Below are positions 22,914 through 33,736 of a DNA stretch of 64,000 nt, one piece after another. Numbering within the stretch: position 1 is the first letter of the stretch; every line of letters begins with the position of its first letter. Under the pieces are notes generated by a model. It had not been told where the DNA came from. It saw only the letters and a program-made list of their open reading frames with translations, and did no database searches. Source of the DNA: Diaporthe sp. PMI_573 (taxonomy: Eukaryota > Ascomycota > Sordariomycetes > Diaporthales > Diaporthaceae). A program made the translations under genes and the position numbers. The stretch lies in the NCBI GenBank assembly GCA_021399435.1, contig JAJTUP010000072.1:62001-126000 (forward strand), read 5' to 3'.

Positions 22914-25261
22914 CTACTCTTCCTCCTCAAAATCCTCTGAGCTAAGCTTTAGATCATCAGTTCTCGAATCTGCTGACGCTGTTGACGACCCATCTAACAG
23001 CTCAATCGCCTCTGATATATCGCCACTGCTTTCCCTCTCGCTCGAGGCCGACGATGAAGACAGCTGCTGCGGATCTGATAGCGTGTCCCCATGAAGCTGC
23101 GAGAGGCGGAGTGGCTCGCATTGCGAGGAAGGCTCTGGCTCCCACAATAATACAGAGGATGGCCGCGGTGACGGCGAGGGCGAGGATATCGGTGATGATG
23201 GCCCTGCAGCAGCTAAAGGAGACGAGGGTCGAAACGGAAGATCGCGAAGCTGTACATCTCGAGCCTCTTGATAGCCGCTATCACCAACTGGCTTAACTGC
23301 GCGCGCTGCTTGCTGGCTACTCCCGCCAGCCTCATCAACCTCATCAAACAGCCTCTTGGTACCGCGCGTGCGTTCTTCGTATCGGGCACAGAAAGGTTTG
23401 ATATATGCCTTCAATGGCTCGTGAACCCATTCAGGAATGCCCTTCCTCTCGTACCAAGCTGGCTTCATACGATACAAAGACCTAACTGACATCTTCGACT
23501 CCAGTATAGCCTCGCAAGCAGCAACGAGATCGCTCTCCCGCTCAGTATCATATTCTCGCAGCTCGAAAGAGTGTACCAACTGGGCTAGCAGCCGGCTGCT
23601 AGGCACACCCTCTGGTACAGCTGGTGACGAGCTGTACACTATATCTCGAGGCCTCTTTGGTGTTTCTGACGGCGCGTTTCTAGTAGCGGCAGCCCGTGAT
23701 GGCGATTCATTAATATCACCTACACCATAAGCAAAGCCGCTGCCGAGACGCCCCAAGATCGCAGGCATCAAGCCCTTGAGAACCCTTGCAACCACCTCAT
23801 CTGTAGTAGCAGCAGTAGCGGGAGAAGCCATATTAACTGTGAAGTTTGAGCTCCCTCCCCCATACGGCTGTGGGTGAAGCTGGCTAATAGACGCAGATGG
23901 CGGAGTCGGCATCGTGGGTATTGTGTGAACAGGTGTAACTGGAACGGCTGGCTCTTTCGCAGCGTGCTGGCGATGAAGATATCGCTGTTTCCTCTCTTCA
24001 AGAGCATCAACAATCTCGCTGGGCGGCTGTCGCTCTGTACTGAAGCCCTTCTGGACGGATTCAGCCCATCTCGAAAGATCGTCAGCCTCGAGTTTTAAAT
24101 GTACGCCGTCCTTTCTGCGAGGCCAACACCAGTGGTATCTCGAGCCGTCAGCATTACGGCAATCGCGACCTTCTTTGCAGACCCACATCTCGATGAGGTT
24201 GTTATATATATCGTTGGTTCTCCTCGTGCGGTCCTCGCCTGTCTGAACCATCTGCTGGGTCCTCGTCTTAGCTTTATCTTTCTTCTGCTTCGAGGGTCTG
24301 GCTTTCTGAGGGAGGGGGTCGTGAACTAAGCGGAACGTGAAGGTAATGCCTAGCCCATACGGTGGCTTCGCCTTCTGCCATATTTTGATCAGCTTATCAG
24401 CTGGTAGATGGCCGAACTGCATAGTCTCTGTTGGTGATAACTCTTTAGCATATAGCTGCTGACGAGTTGATAGTGGTCCTCGTGAGCCCGTTGCACGGGC
24501 TGAGATGAAGCTAGGCGTAGCGGCAAAGCCTATCAACAAACGGCTAACTCGACCTTCGACCTCTTTGCAATGGCGCTTCCAGAAAGCGTGTATTGTGAGA
24601 TCGTCATCTCGCGGTCCCCTAAGCTCGAGGGTATCAATTTCTGGCTGTGGACGTGGCCTCGAACTGCTAGCTGGCCAGCCCTCGAAGACGAATTCGATCG
24701 ACGAAGTCACAGAGACCTCCCACTCAGACCTATCGGCAACAGGTGATGATGGGGGATATATTGGCTCTTTGTCAGCCTCTGAGAACGGATCTTCTGGGGG
24801 CGACTGGGAGCCTGCCACCTCGATAACTGCTGCTGGAACTGGGGATGGGCGCACTTCAGCCTCGTTCGCGAGACCCTCTTCCCTAGCCGCGGCTGCGGCT
24901 GATGATGGGGATACTATCTTTACCCTTCTCTTCCCGTTAGCCCCGATCTTCGTCACGGTGATCTTAGTGGTCCGCTTCTTCGGCGAGGGCTTCTTCGGCG
25001 AGGGCTGGACTGCTGGCTTAGCCTTCCGGGACGGCTTTTTCTTGGATGGCATAACGGGCTCGATAGGGCTGCTGGCACGACTTGAGGGCTTCGGATTCGA
25101 TCGCAATCGTGATCGCAGAGGTGGTGTTGGTGTTGCTGGCTCTGGTGATAGCCACAATGGTGAGAATCCCCCTCATCAACAGGTCTACGGCTAAACTTAC
25201 CCACCGCTGTGCTCACGATCTTAGCCGCAGCGATCGCACTGGTCATACTGGGTTGAGGCAT
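22914..25261 (-). CDS. 762-aa accessory protein of the Tc1-like element
   Basis: The ATG at 25261 starts exon 1 (25261-25201). A 59-nt intron (25200-25142, GTAAGT...TCACCAG) joins it in frame to exon 2, which ends at 22914. Residues about 30-100 are basic and Pro/Ser-rich with nuclear-signal-like Lys/Arg clusters (SPKKPSPKKRTT, NGKRRVK). Around residues 205-290 is a folded block (LTIHAFWKRHCKEVEGRVSR). At residues 342-368 a C-x5-C...H-x-C...H set (WVCKEGRDCRN, YHWCWP, HLKL) resembles a zinc-binding motif I associate with uncharacterised fungal proteins. A second folded block follows near 570-620, then an acidic Ser-rich tail (EDFEEEE). I recognise no enzyme. Being inside the TIRs with the transposase suggests a transposon accessory role such as DNA targeting or regulation; that is inference. 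Confidence 0.75.
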
Positions 25262-25362
25262 TCTATTAAGCTAAAATACCAAGCCAAAATACCACGATAT
25301 GTCGTGGTTTACACCAAAAACCCTCACAGATGAAGACAGCCAGCGGTCAGAGGGACAGAATT

Positions 25363-25426
25363 TTCCCTGTGTGGCCCGTGCCACCCGACCCTTGCCCGGT
25401 CGCGACTCACGGATTGCAACGGACAG
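25363..25426. repeat. right terminal inverted repeat of the Tc1-like element
   Basis: Complement of the left repeat, ending ...GGATTGCAACGGACAG at 25426. It lies about 100 bp upstream of the accessory gene's start, so it probably holds or abuts its promoter. Confidence 0.75.
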
Positions 25427-25742
25427 CGAGCCACAATGGCCTGAGCTTGCTGAGGTAAGATGATTTTAGATTGACGTCAATATGCATTGCAGGAAGCGAT
25501 ACTAGCGGTTTGTTGTCCGAACACGTCAGAAGACCGCCGCCCCCGCACGAACAAGAACACTGCAATCTTCAATCAATCCTATCCTGTGAATCGCGATATA
25601 CTGAACTCACCCTACCCTGAAATTACTATAACCAGTGCGCATCTAACAGATAACGCCGCGACTTCGTGAGTGTTTGCTAATCGCGTCAGTTCTGTGACCG
25701 TTTCCGAAACCTCGATATCCACACTAGGCTCTACCCACCAAG

Positions 25743-26777
25743 ATGCCGCGGATGAATCTGGGCCTTCCCTACAACCATTGTAGCCATCAGCTATGCCAGG
25801 TTGGCTTCCAGAGCCCTGACCTTCTCCGCTGCGGTGGTTGTCATGTCGTCAAGTATTGTGGCCAGCCGCACCAAGGGGCCGACCGACCCAAGCACAAGGT
25901 CCAATGCAACCCGATAAAGCAGACCAGAGACAAGGTCTCAGAGGAAGAGGCAAAGCTGCGGACCAGCCCTGGCGCAGACACAGACGGGAACCCTTTCAAC
26001 AACGTCGCGGGCCTTTTCTGGTTCTTCAAAAGCACTCGCCCTTACATGCAAGCTCGCTTTGACTACATCACTGCCGTTCTGAACGTCCGCACCGGCGAAG
26101 CCGTCGAGATCGCACTCGACCATTCCCTCGACCTGCTTCGTCTCTGCCGAGGCGACAATTTACGCGTTCGTTGCCAGGTTCCTGCGCTGTATCTCCGGCT
26201 TGGGAGGGACCAGGATGCATACGATTTCATCAAATGGTATGCTGTCAGAGGTGACTCGCACTATGACTGGCGCGATATGAACTTGCCGTTTCTCGACATG
26301 CATGGAGAGGATGCGCTTGAGGCTGTCGACGAGAAGCCCCACCACATCGAGTTGTCCTTCTTCGTGGCCTTGACGCTTATCAAGATTCGATTGATGAAGG
26401 ATTTAGAGTCCCTCCAAGGATTCTTGCGGAGTAATCCTAACGCGACAAGGGAAGCTAGGTATGATCATCTGCAGGAGGAGGCGATGAGCGATATACTCCT
26501 GAGACGGCCGGACATTGTCGCGCAAGACAACTACGAAGAGATGATCGCTGAGCTGCGGCACCAGGCACTACGGCTGTATAGGATAGTCAAGGAAAAGAAC
26601 CCACATTTCTGGCCGGGCATCATGAATCCGAACCTATACACTCATAGTGTGCCGACGATTTATGCTTTCGGATCACGAGAGGAGGCTGTGCTCGTTTTTC
26701 GGAACTCATGGTACTCGTGGTCAGAGACAGAAGTGGCCATACGGTTTATCAGAGGGGTTATACGCGACGATGCGTAA
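25743..26777 (+). CDS. MYND-type zinc-finger protein, 344 aa
   Basis: Intact single-exon gene; the ATG follows ACCAAG, a good fungal start context. Residues 13-55 form a MYND finger: C13, C18, C30, C33, C39, H43, H51, C55 (CGGCHVVKYCGQPHQ...KHKVQC). MYND fingers bind two zincs and mediate protein-protein contacts. The rest (about 75-344) is an alpha-helical, TPR-like region (HSLDLLRLCRGDNLRVRCQVPALYLRLG...) typical of a fungal MYND family of unknown function. No stop or frameshift and normal codon use, unlike most neighbours. It lies just outside the Tc1-like element. Likely cytosolic or nuclear; partner unknown. Confidence 0.8.
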   Translation: MPRMNLGLPYNHCSHQLCQVGFQSPDLLRCGGCHVVKYCGQPHQGADRPKHKVQCNPIKQTRDKVSEEEAKLRTSPGADTDGNPFNNVAGLFWFFKSTRPYMQARFDYITAVLNVRTGEAVEIALDHSLDLLRLCRGDNLRVRCQVPALYLRLGRDQDAYDFIKWYAVRGDSHYDWRDMNLPFLDMHGEDALEAVDEKPHHIELSFFVALTLIKIRLMKDLESLQGFLRSNPNATREARYDHLQEEAMSDILLRRPDIVAQDNYEEMIAELRHQALRLYRIVKEKNPHFWPGIMNPNLYTHSVPTIYAFGSREEAVLVFRNSWYSWSETEVAIRFIRGVIRDDA

Positions 26778-27699
26778 GAGTATAGGAATGTAAAACTCTA
26801 CGGGATATTCTATTTGGATGGAGCGTTTTCAACCGAGTTTTCTAGCACCGAAGAAGAAAATTCTGGTACGGCGCCATTATTACTGCGAGATATGCTCGCC
26901 TCCGCTGGTGAGGAGCTAACAGCATTCAGAGCTTGGACACCGCGGCTGCGCTCTCGCTTGTGATGTAAAGGCTGCACATTCTGTAGTCCCTCGCTCCTCC
27001 CGGGGTGATCTATCGGGAGGCCTCTCGAGGCACAATCGCGAGGGTGTACAACTCGGGTTGACCCTGTTATGCAACCTACACCACCCAGGACACATCATCT
27101 TCACATATCATGAGGCAATTAGTGTCGAGAAATCCTTGGCAATGTGCTACCGTGAATCCCTCGCCCTCCGGCATACCTTGTCGGTCCCAGCGCCTATGCG
27201 CAAATGGTACGATGGTCTCGGCTTCGTGCCTTGATTAGGGTCGTCGGCCCCGGGGTGATCAAGTGGAAATTGTCGCAACGCGGCGCAGAAACTACACAGC
27301 TTCTTTAACCATGTAGCCTGACTTGTGATGCTGGCTTTGCCCCATTGGTTGCCATCAAGAGGCGGAAGGGAGTCCAAGACCTGGTCCAGATATACCGGGC
27401 CCTCGCTTGTTTCGTAACTGGGGATGGTCTTTTCATAGTCTCCTGACTTTCTCGTCACACATTACGTGGTGTATGTAATGGCGGCTATGATAATATACCT
27501 GAGTGGCTGTTCGTTGTCTGTCCAGCGGGTCAAGAACTATGCACATCTGCCTGCCGAGCCATGGGAATATCCTATCGCTTGGATTATAAAAATGCTTGAT
27601 CTCCCTGCTATGCTTAGTCCAACTCTGATACGGCAGCTCCTCTCTTCTCGCCAGAATCAACCAGTTACACTTTACTATTCATCAAGCAAGCCTACCACT
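26778..27699. other. region of weak ORFs, no supported gene
   Basis: A minus frame at 27458-27147 (YEKTIPSYETSEGPVYLDQ...) looks protein-like but has no start or recognisable domain. The plus strand at 26950-27230 has a helical-looking frame. Both may be decayed exons. Confidence 0.35.
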
Positions 27700-28272
27700 A
27701 TGGAATCTACCAAACCTATCACTATTACTGTGAATCATCCGATGGACGCCGAATATATTGAGTTCGTCCGAGACACATTGTACGATTCTTTGGGATCACC
27801 GTTCTGGGAAAACCATCAAGAAGTGCCTCAGCTCCTCCAGTGGGTACGCACTGTCAACGACATTCACAAGTGGCACGAGGAAGCAACAAACTACCACGGT
27901 CGTCTCATACAACACTACCGAGAGACTGAGCATTTCGATTTGCCGGACAACTATATAGACTTAAGATTTGGTGAAATCCGCAGACGTCTCGATGCTATGG
28001 ACCCCTACCTCCCGAAGACATTACGGAACGGAATACGTTACGGGCGCCTCAAAGACCTTACGAGACGGATCACTGATGAGCTCTGGAGTGGTAAACTCCA
28101 TTGGCTTGATTTGTTTTCAGCATTGATTGGTATGGCGCTTTTGGACGGTGACCGGTGGCTTGACACGGTCATTACACCAGTCGTTCAACCTCTCCAAACT
28201 ATTGGAGTAGAGCGAGTCACAACCGTACCTTGTCACGGTTTCGGCGAGAGGAAAGTTACTTTTAGAATTTAG
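27700..28272 (+). CDS. hypothetical protein, 190 aa
   Basis: The ATG at 27700 (CTATGGAATCT) opens a frame to TAG at 28270. The frame is also open upstream to 27466 without a good start. The protein is soluble-looking and helical with many aromatic and charged residues (HPMDAEYIEFVRDTLYDS; LPKTLRNGIRYGRLKDLTRR; HWLDLFSALIGMALLDG). I do not recognise the family. Composition is consistent with a real, single-exon fungal gene. Confidence 0.45.
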   Translation: MESTKPITITVNHPMDAEYIEFVRDTLYDSLGSPFWENHQEVPQLLQWVRTVNDIHKWHEEATNYHGRLIQHYRETEHFDLPDNYIDLRFGEIRRRLDAMDPYLPKTLRNGIRYGRLKDLTRRITDELWSGKLHWLDLFSALIGMALLDGDRWLDTVITPVVQPLQTIGVERVTTVPCHGFGERKVTFRI

Positions 28273-30090
28273 TAGGAGCTTACCAGTAAATTGGCAACGC
28301 ATCTTTGTTTTACCAGTAATCAAGTTCAGTGTTCATCTTTAGTTTACTAGCTGGGAGAGGCATTGAGAAAATATCATTGCAAACGCAGTACCAGGCCTGT
28401 AATTCATCGACAGCGATGTGCTTGACTCTCGAGGCCAAGAGGTCTGAGAGCGCCCATGAATGCTGGTAGACGCTGAAGCACCACTTGCTTTTACGGCCTT
28501 TCGGTTTTTTTTTTGAAGGCCCATACTGTTGATACGATAATCGGGAAACTCAGGATCAGGTATAGCAGAGACTGCCGTGACCTCAGTACTATTCACAAGA
28601 TTTCAAAAACAGTGAAGGTTTTTTGTGATGGTCATAGGCATTACCTCTCCAAAGGGTGATATGTTGGGTATTTTTGACTTAGAACACTTGTCATATTGCC
28701 AGACTTAGAGACCCTGATTACGTGGAACCTGATTAGGGCCCTCTTTCCATTGAAGATTATTCACCCGCTCGTCTGACAGCCCAATAACTCTGCTCGTTGC
28801 ATCGATTGCTTTGTCTCTGCACGACTGATAATCTTGCACCCGTTTGAGGTATTCGCGAAGATGTCCATACTGCTTGGAACTACTAATATTCTCATATCGA
28901 CAAACATTCATCGGACCACAAGGAGTAGCCCGACCTGTCTTGGCTATGCAGCAGCCTTCGCTGCCTAGAATACAAATATGGGCTGCCTCCCGCACGGATT
29001 TCGAAGCCTCTTTACGCGAGGCCGCAGCCGCGTGATTCGCGAGGGCCAGAGCATATTTCAAGATATAAAAAGAGCCATACCTCTGGAGGTCGATACTCGT
29101 TCCACTCAAATGGAATTTAGAAAGTTCCTAGCCTCCTCCACTATTCTCCATCCAACTTCCTGTACGAAATCGCTCGCAGAATCTCATTGTCCCTTTAAGA
29201 TATCCATTGGAGGCCATGATAGGCTGCTGTGAAGAATCGCCTTCTCCATCCATCATTCCACTTTCCACCACAAATTCCGGTGGGCATTCCTCCACTTCCG
29301 GATCATGGACCAGTACGATCGAGTGCGACGGAGTATGCTGCCACACAACTGCCGCTAGAGACCAGACGAATCATAATGATACCCGCCAATTATGGTATGT
29401 TGGTTCGCAGACTAGTAATAGCGCCCCTACTCAAGAAGAAGACACCACTGTTCAGCCTGTCGAGTCTAAGGGTAGGCTGCAACACAGAATCGTCCTTGGT
29501 ACGCGAAGCTAACCTCAGCTAGTCGGTCTCACTAATTTGCCGGTAAATTGGAGTGTTCATCGATTCAGTCTCCGGAGTGGCATACCCTCACTTGCGATAC
29601 ATTCTTCACCCTTGGCATGGGTTGCGGCAGACGTATATGATCTAGACCCAGGGGCTTTCGATTACTTCTGTGCTCGGTTCAATAGGTGGGAGGAGTTTTT
29701 CCACCCCACAGCAAATTATGACTTAGCCCTCGCGCTCTGCCCTCGACAGGCCTTGCCAGGTAGACTTCAGGTTCTCAGCATATTGGATATGGTTGTTCGT
29801 GACGGCATTTGGTATATCATTCTCAGAGTCGAGGCTTCTGTCAGCCTGAGGGAAGTCCAAGACAACGATCGCATTCGATCTTGTGTGGTGACAGACTTGA
29901 GCACGAAGCGTTGGCCAGGACTTGAATAGAGTATTTTCTTCAGAAGTCGTGTTTTGGCGGTTCAGGGGAGGCCTTCCGCGTGCTTTTCCGGGGTCGCAGA
30001 AGTGTTCAAGTGATGTTTGAACAAGGAAAGACCTGTGTTGTTGGGCGAAATTCAATCCAAGCCTCGTGCGGAATCCATTCGATTGTTGTG
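28273..30090. other. decayed or unassigned coding-like sequence
   Basis: Several frames look partly protein-like: minus 29109-28705 with a helical GHLREYLKRVQDYQSCRDKA segment, and plus 29537-29929 with FDYFCARFNRWEEFFHP. None has a credible start, splice-joined extension or known domain. Confidence 0.35.
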
Positions 30091-30498
30091 CTAAGCTTGA
30101 GATAGCCGATAATAGCTCTGATTTGCGGACCTCCTATGAACATTCTCTCCCGTGACGATGAGGATGTGAGGGCTAAAGCGAGACACTGTAACTGGGCTTC
30201 GCCCCCAGCGCTGTAGTATATCTGCTGTTCTCGAGGGACCAAACCCTGCAACAAAGATAACAATCACATCGCTGAACGGAGCAAGGATGTCCCAGTAAGA
30301 CTGACGCATCCAAACAGAAGCGTCCATCGCATAGGATACATTCTGCAGGTTGTTAGTAGAGCCCGCTGAAGCTAACAATAGACTTACACTTTTCATGCTG
30401 CGCCTGAGCCCGAGTGATCGATCTAGAAGCCTGTTCGCAACATCTTCTTCCAAAGTGAGACAAAAACACACCACCTCACTGAATAAAGGGTCCGGCAT
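30091..30498 (-). pseudogene. unidentified gene fragment
   Basis: Frame from ATG 30498. The middle reads DILAPFSDVIVIFVAGFGPSR and SRFSPHILIVTGE, reminiscent of an uncharacterised region found in some large fungal proteins (a FSDTI...F..DFGG type motif followed by P.V.IVTE). The frame degenerates after about 30150 and is joined directly at 30490-30500 to an MFS scrap on the other strand. Probably a broken piece of a larger gene. Confidence 0.3.
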
Positions 30499-30719
30499 AC
30501 CTCCTTGTTACCGCTATTACAATACCTTTTATTGCCCAACTAAGCAACGCTTTCGGCCGGCCGGAAATCCTAACCGCCTACCTTGGTTTCTTTACAATTG
30601 GTACTATTCTTTGCTGCCTCGCTGATGGCATCTCACTGCTTCTGGCCGGGAGGGTGCTTCAGGGACTCGGAGGCGCCGGGGTGATGGTCTACACGGTATC
30701 TCCTTGGCTTGAGTGCTAA
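30489..30719 (+). pseudogene. MFS transporter fragment
   Basis: The plus frame reads AYLLVTAITIPFIAQLSNAF then GRPEILTAYLGFFTIGTILCC, and LLLAGRVLQGLGGAGVMVYT. This corresponds to transmembrane helices 2-4 of a DHA2-type major facilitator, including the motif-A-like LSNAFGR and the LLAGRVLQGLGGAG segment. It has no start, begins abruptly at about 30495 and runs into a stop at 30717-30719. Only some 70 of about 550 residues are present, so it is a scrap without function. Confidence 0.75.
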
Positions 30720-31128
30720 TGGGTTGCAGAGGCGCTCAAGCAGCCATATGGCAAGGGTCATTCAACAATCTTATCAAATAATTGAATGCTGTAGAAAATG
30801 TAAGTCATCCTCAATCGTCTTCGGTCAAGTCAATCGCCTCCTTTCCACCCTCAATCCTGATATACTTCATGGGTCTGTCAGGCTTGACAAGTTCAGTATT
30901 GTGTACATCCTTGACCGACATAATTCGCTTCGTGCTGCCCTAGAAATATGTAAGTCATCGCTTTCGCGGCAAAAGGAAAATCCTCAACTCCACCTGTGAC
31001 GGTCTCTCATGAGCCAAGCGGCGGATTTCACCACTTGGGAGGCTTTCCAGATGCTCCATGGAAAGGCTTCTTGGGCGTGTGATGATTAGTTCCTGCTTGT
31101 ATGTACGTACGTAGTTGTGCAATTAGGT
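30720..31128. other. no supported gene
   Basis: A 96-codon plus frame at 30709-30999 has no recognisable motif. Confidence 0.35.
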
Positions 31129-31986
31129 CTAGATTCGTGTCTTGTTCCTAAGTAAGCAACCCGTTGCCGGAATTGGGAAGGCTTCAAACCCGTCACCGAC
31201 GCCGAGCACTTTATCAGGCAATTGGTCGAGCTTGATGGCCGGCCTTGTCGCGTTTGAAGGTAATCCACACGTCCCGGTCAGGTCAACGTCCGCAGCTGCC
31301 AATCCAATCAACCTCTCGCTTTTAGATCGGGTACCGATATATCCGGATAAGCATGGAATAGCGTGGCAAGCTGTCCGCATCTTTATGGTCCGCTGGAGGA
31401 TAAACTCTTGCGGGTCCTTGGTGCACTTGTCCAAATCATCATTCCAACTCCGAGAACTCGTGGCATCAGTCACAGAAGTCTGAGGATGTACTTCTCTGAC
31501 CACTTCAAAAGGGTCAGGCGACTCGCACGGATCCCAAGCCACATTTCGTCTGTCGAGGCCTCGCCTTTTAGCTTCCATACTGCTAGAAGCAAGTGCCGCA
31601 ATAATTATGCTAGGATTCGCACGCATAGCTTTTAGGGTCGCCTTGTCAAGACGTAATACTTCCGCAATGTGTCTGTAGTAAGCAATCACACTCTCCTCGT
31701 CAGGTGATGACGATCTGGCAGATTGAGATGTGGATGGAAGCGGAGACCAATCGGGGTGGTCTGTAACGTGGCTTTCGTCAACGTCTGGAATGGCCGTCGG
31801 TTCGACAAAGTCGGTATCACCATTTTGTGGTTCCTGGAGCTGGTCCCCTGAGGCTGATGAAGCTCGCGCTGGTTCTTGCTGCCTCGCGGGAGATGGACCA
31901 GAAGCCTCCCCAGAGCTGTTCACCTGCTGTAACTCTTCCACGCGCACATACAGGTCTTGCACTGCAAGCCCAGGCAAAGTCAGCAA
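31129..31986 (-). CDS. hypothetical Ser/Pro-rich protein, exon-like frame
   Basis: A long minus frame of 285 codons ending at 31129, without an ATG near its 5' end. A splice acceptor-like TTGCAG near 31965 and a donor-like GTGAGT near 32042 suggest an upstream exon, but no frame-preserving join was found, so the 5' structure is unresolved. The protein begins VQDLYVRVEELQQVN (coiled-coil-like), then a disordered Ser/Glu-rich segment, then ESVIAYYRHIAEVLRLDKAT and a basic tail. I do not recognise it. Confidence 0.4.
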   Translation of the reverse strand: MLTLPGLAVQDLYVRVEELQQVNSSGEASGPSPARQQEPARASSASGDQLQEPQNGDTDFVEPTAIPDVDESHVTDHPDWSPLPSTSQSARSSSPDEESVIAYYRHIAEVLRLDKATLKAMRANPSIIIAALASSSMEAKRRGLDRRNVAWDPCESPDPFEVVREVHPQTSVTDATSSRSWNDDLDKCTKDPQEFILQRTIKMRTACHAIPCLSGYIGTRSKSERLIGLAAADVDLTGTCGLPSNATRPAIKLDQLPDKVLGVGDGFEAFPIPATGCLLRNKTRI

Positions 31987-32540
31987 TCGAAACTGCTCAT
32001 GGATTCTCAGGCAGATTCATTACAGTGAGGGCAGATTGACTCACCCGCTTGAGCATGGCTGCGATGTCATTTTGGCCCAGCTGAAGTGCGCGAAAAGGTG
32101 CAAGTTGATTGCTGGGGTATGTCTTGAGGATTGAGAGGGGGATGAGGACGATAACAGGAATTTGAGGGGGCAAACCCCGCTAGGGCGTGTACACAAACTG
32201 GAGCCAACACCATGCTCATCTGTTTGGAGATAGGCGGGCTCACGTGCTTTCTCTGCTTTCCTGGAATCGCTCATGGCCTTGGCCAGAGAGGCATCTGGGC
32301 TCTTTAAAGAAGTGGCACAGAAGTCGCTGTCCGGTTTCCCTCGAGATATGCGGGAGGGCTGCAAACGGACAATGGGGCTAGGGACTTCATGTTTAGACCC
32401 AATGTCCTCCCCCTCAGCAACTTGCAAACCAAAAATTCTCCTCGCAAAACATTTGCGAACTTTCTAAGAAAACCCAGACAGATTTTTCAAGTGTCTGTGC
32501 CAGTCGAATACAGCTTCTAGTCACCAGTCACCAAGACACA
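31987..32540. other. possible 5' exon region of the preceding minus-strand frame
   Basis: Minus frame 32427-32041 contains ARG/SER-rich text with no motif. Not called as a gene. Confidence 0.3.
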
Positions 32541-32729
32541 ATGGACGAATCACGCCAAGTTCCTATGGATGACATGGAAGATGTTGTTCATGACGTAACC
32601 GAAGGCTGTCAGACCGATGTTCCGGCCAATGCCCGGATCAAAGATTATCTTCTGAAAAGAGTCCCTGAATTCGTGGCTCTATGCGCAATCAGGGAAGAGG
32701 CAAGAACCCTTTTAAGCTCTCAAGAATAA
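32541..32729 (+). CDS. small acidic protein, 62 aa (possible)
   Basis: The ATG at 32541 sits in a favourable ACACAATGG context and the frame ends TAA. The peptide MDESRQVPMDDMEDVVHDVT... is acidic at the start and helical and basic near the end (ARIKDYLLKRVPEFVALCAI). It could be a true microprotein or a first exon whose partner is not found. Confidence 0.3.
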   Translation: MDESRQVPMDDMEDVVHDVTEGCQTDVPANARIKDYLLKRVPEFVALCAIREEARTLLSSQE

Positions 32730-33126
32730 TTCCTAGCCATTGTCTCCTACAGATTGGAATCCCCCTCCGTCACTTTGCGCATTTCCGGGCACTCAATTTG
32801 TCCAGAACCGGCTCCAAACAAAGCACTGAGCAAAGTTAATATAATTTCTATTCGAAGTTATGATCAGGACTCGGATCCTGGCATATTTCAAGGATGGCGT
32901 ACTCCTAGTTTATGTAATTGTTCTAAGCTGTAAGTAGGACAAGGGTAAAGATTGCAAACGAAAGCAAATTTGGTAAGGGGAAATCTCTTTGAGGCTTTCG
33001 AAGGTATGATTAAACCTTGTTAGGCTTAGAAGAGAATGTATAGAATTCTTAATTCAGTACTTCAAGGCAGCTAACTTCCTTGAGATCCCAGACTTATTGA
33101 ATTGCAGCTGTAGGAAGGCTGCAGAT

Positions 33127-33736
33127 ATGGTAAAGCGCGAGTCCCTGAAAACACTTGAAGAACTACCGGACGAGATGCAGACTCAGGTTGCGCAGAATCT
33201 TTGCCCGCACGCTTTTCTAAGATCTGCCGACGCGAGGATTTTACCAATTTCACACCCCGCCCAGATGGTCCACGCTAAGATTTGGGCCAGTGCTTTTCCA
33301 AATGACGCCTGCTCTGAAGCCGCAATAGCTGCTGGAGCAAATCCTGTGTTAATTGGTAAGGACCTTGAGTTGTTTTTCAAACAGACAAAGCAGCAGCTAC
33401 ACCTTGTTCTAAGTGCGCTCGATTGGCAAGGAGACCTAAGATATTACCTGCCCGGAAGAGATTCGGATCTACTTCAGCATAGCTATGAACGGCACAGAAG
33501 CCCGACTGAATGTGATTCGGAAACAGGATGAGCCGAACTACTACATGGCCAACTTCAGGCGCTTCTTGTTACACAACCATGACCATTACGTAGCATTTCG
33601 CAAAGATGTTCGAAACATTCTCGACTGGGGCAAGGATAATCGTCTCATAGGAGTGTATTTGCCATTCTTTAGAATGGTTCAAGGTCCCGTAATTCTTCGA
33701 AAACTCCAAAACTCCGGAACTAGGAATTTGCACTAA
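33127..33736 (+). pseudogene. hypothetical gene with a frame break, followed by poly(A)
   Basis: The first frame (ATG 33127) reads LEELPDEMQTQVAQNLCPHA ... QQLHLVLSALDWQGDLRYYL ... to 33531. The coding-like sense then passes to another frame at about 33485 (MNGTEARLNVIRKQDEPNYY ... FRKDVRNILDWG) to 33736. No intron with good borders explains the shift, so a frameshift is more likely. A run of 13 A follows the stop directly. Family not recognised; the arrangement resembles an uncharacterised fungal family with a short N-terminal F-box-like helix. Confidence 0.4.

Larger units (their letters stand above)
21506..25426. mobile_element. two-gene Tc1/mariner-like transposon (DD34E)
   Basis: 3921 bp bounded by imperfect inverted repeats of about 60 bp. 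Both ends start CTGTCCGTTGCAATCCGTGA, continue GTCGCGAC and later share GGTGGCACGGGCCACA. Inside are two convergent genes: a transposase on the plus strand (21663-22715) and a 762-aa protein on the minus strand (25261-22914), each with one short intron and no internal stops. Immediate flanks are CG on both sides, whereas this superfamily normally duplicates TA. Comparison with the uninterrupted copy at 20956-21036 defines the boundaries. The element looks intact and could be autonomous. Confidence 0.8.
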
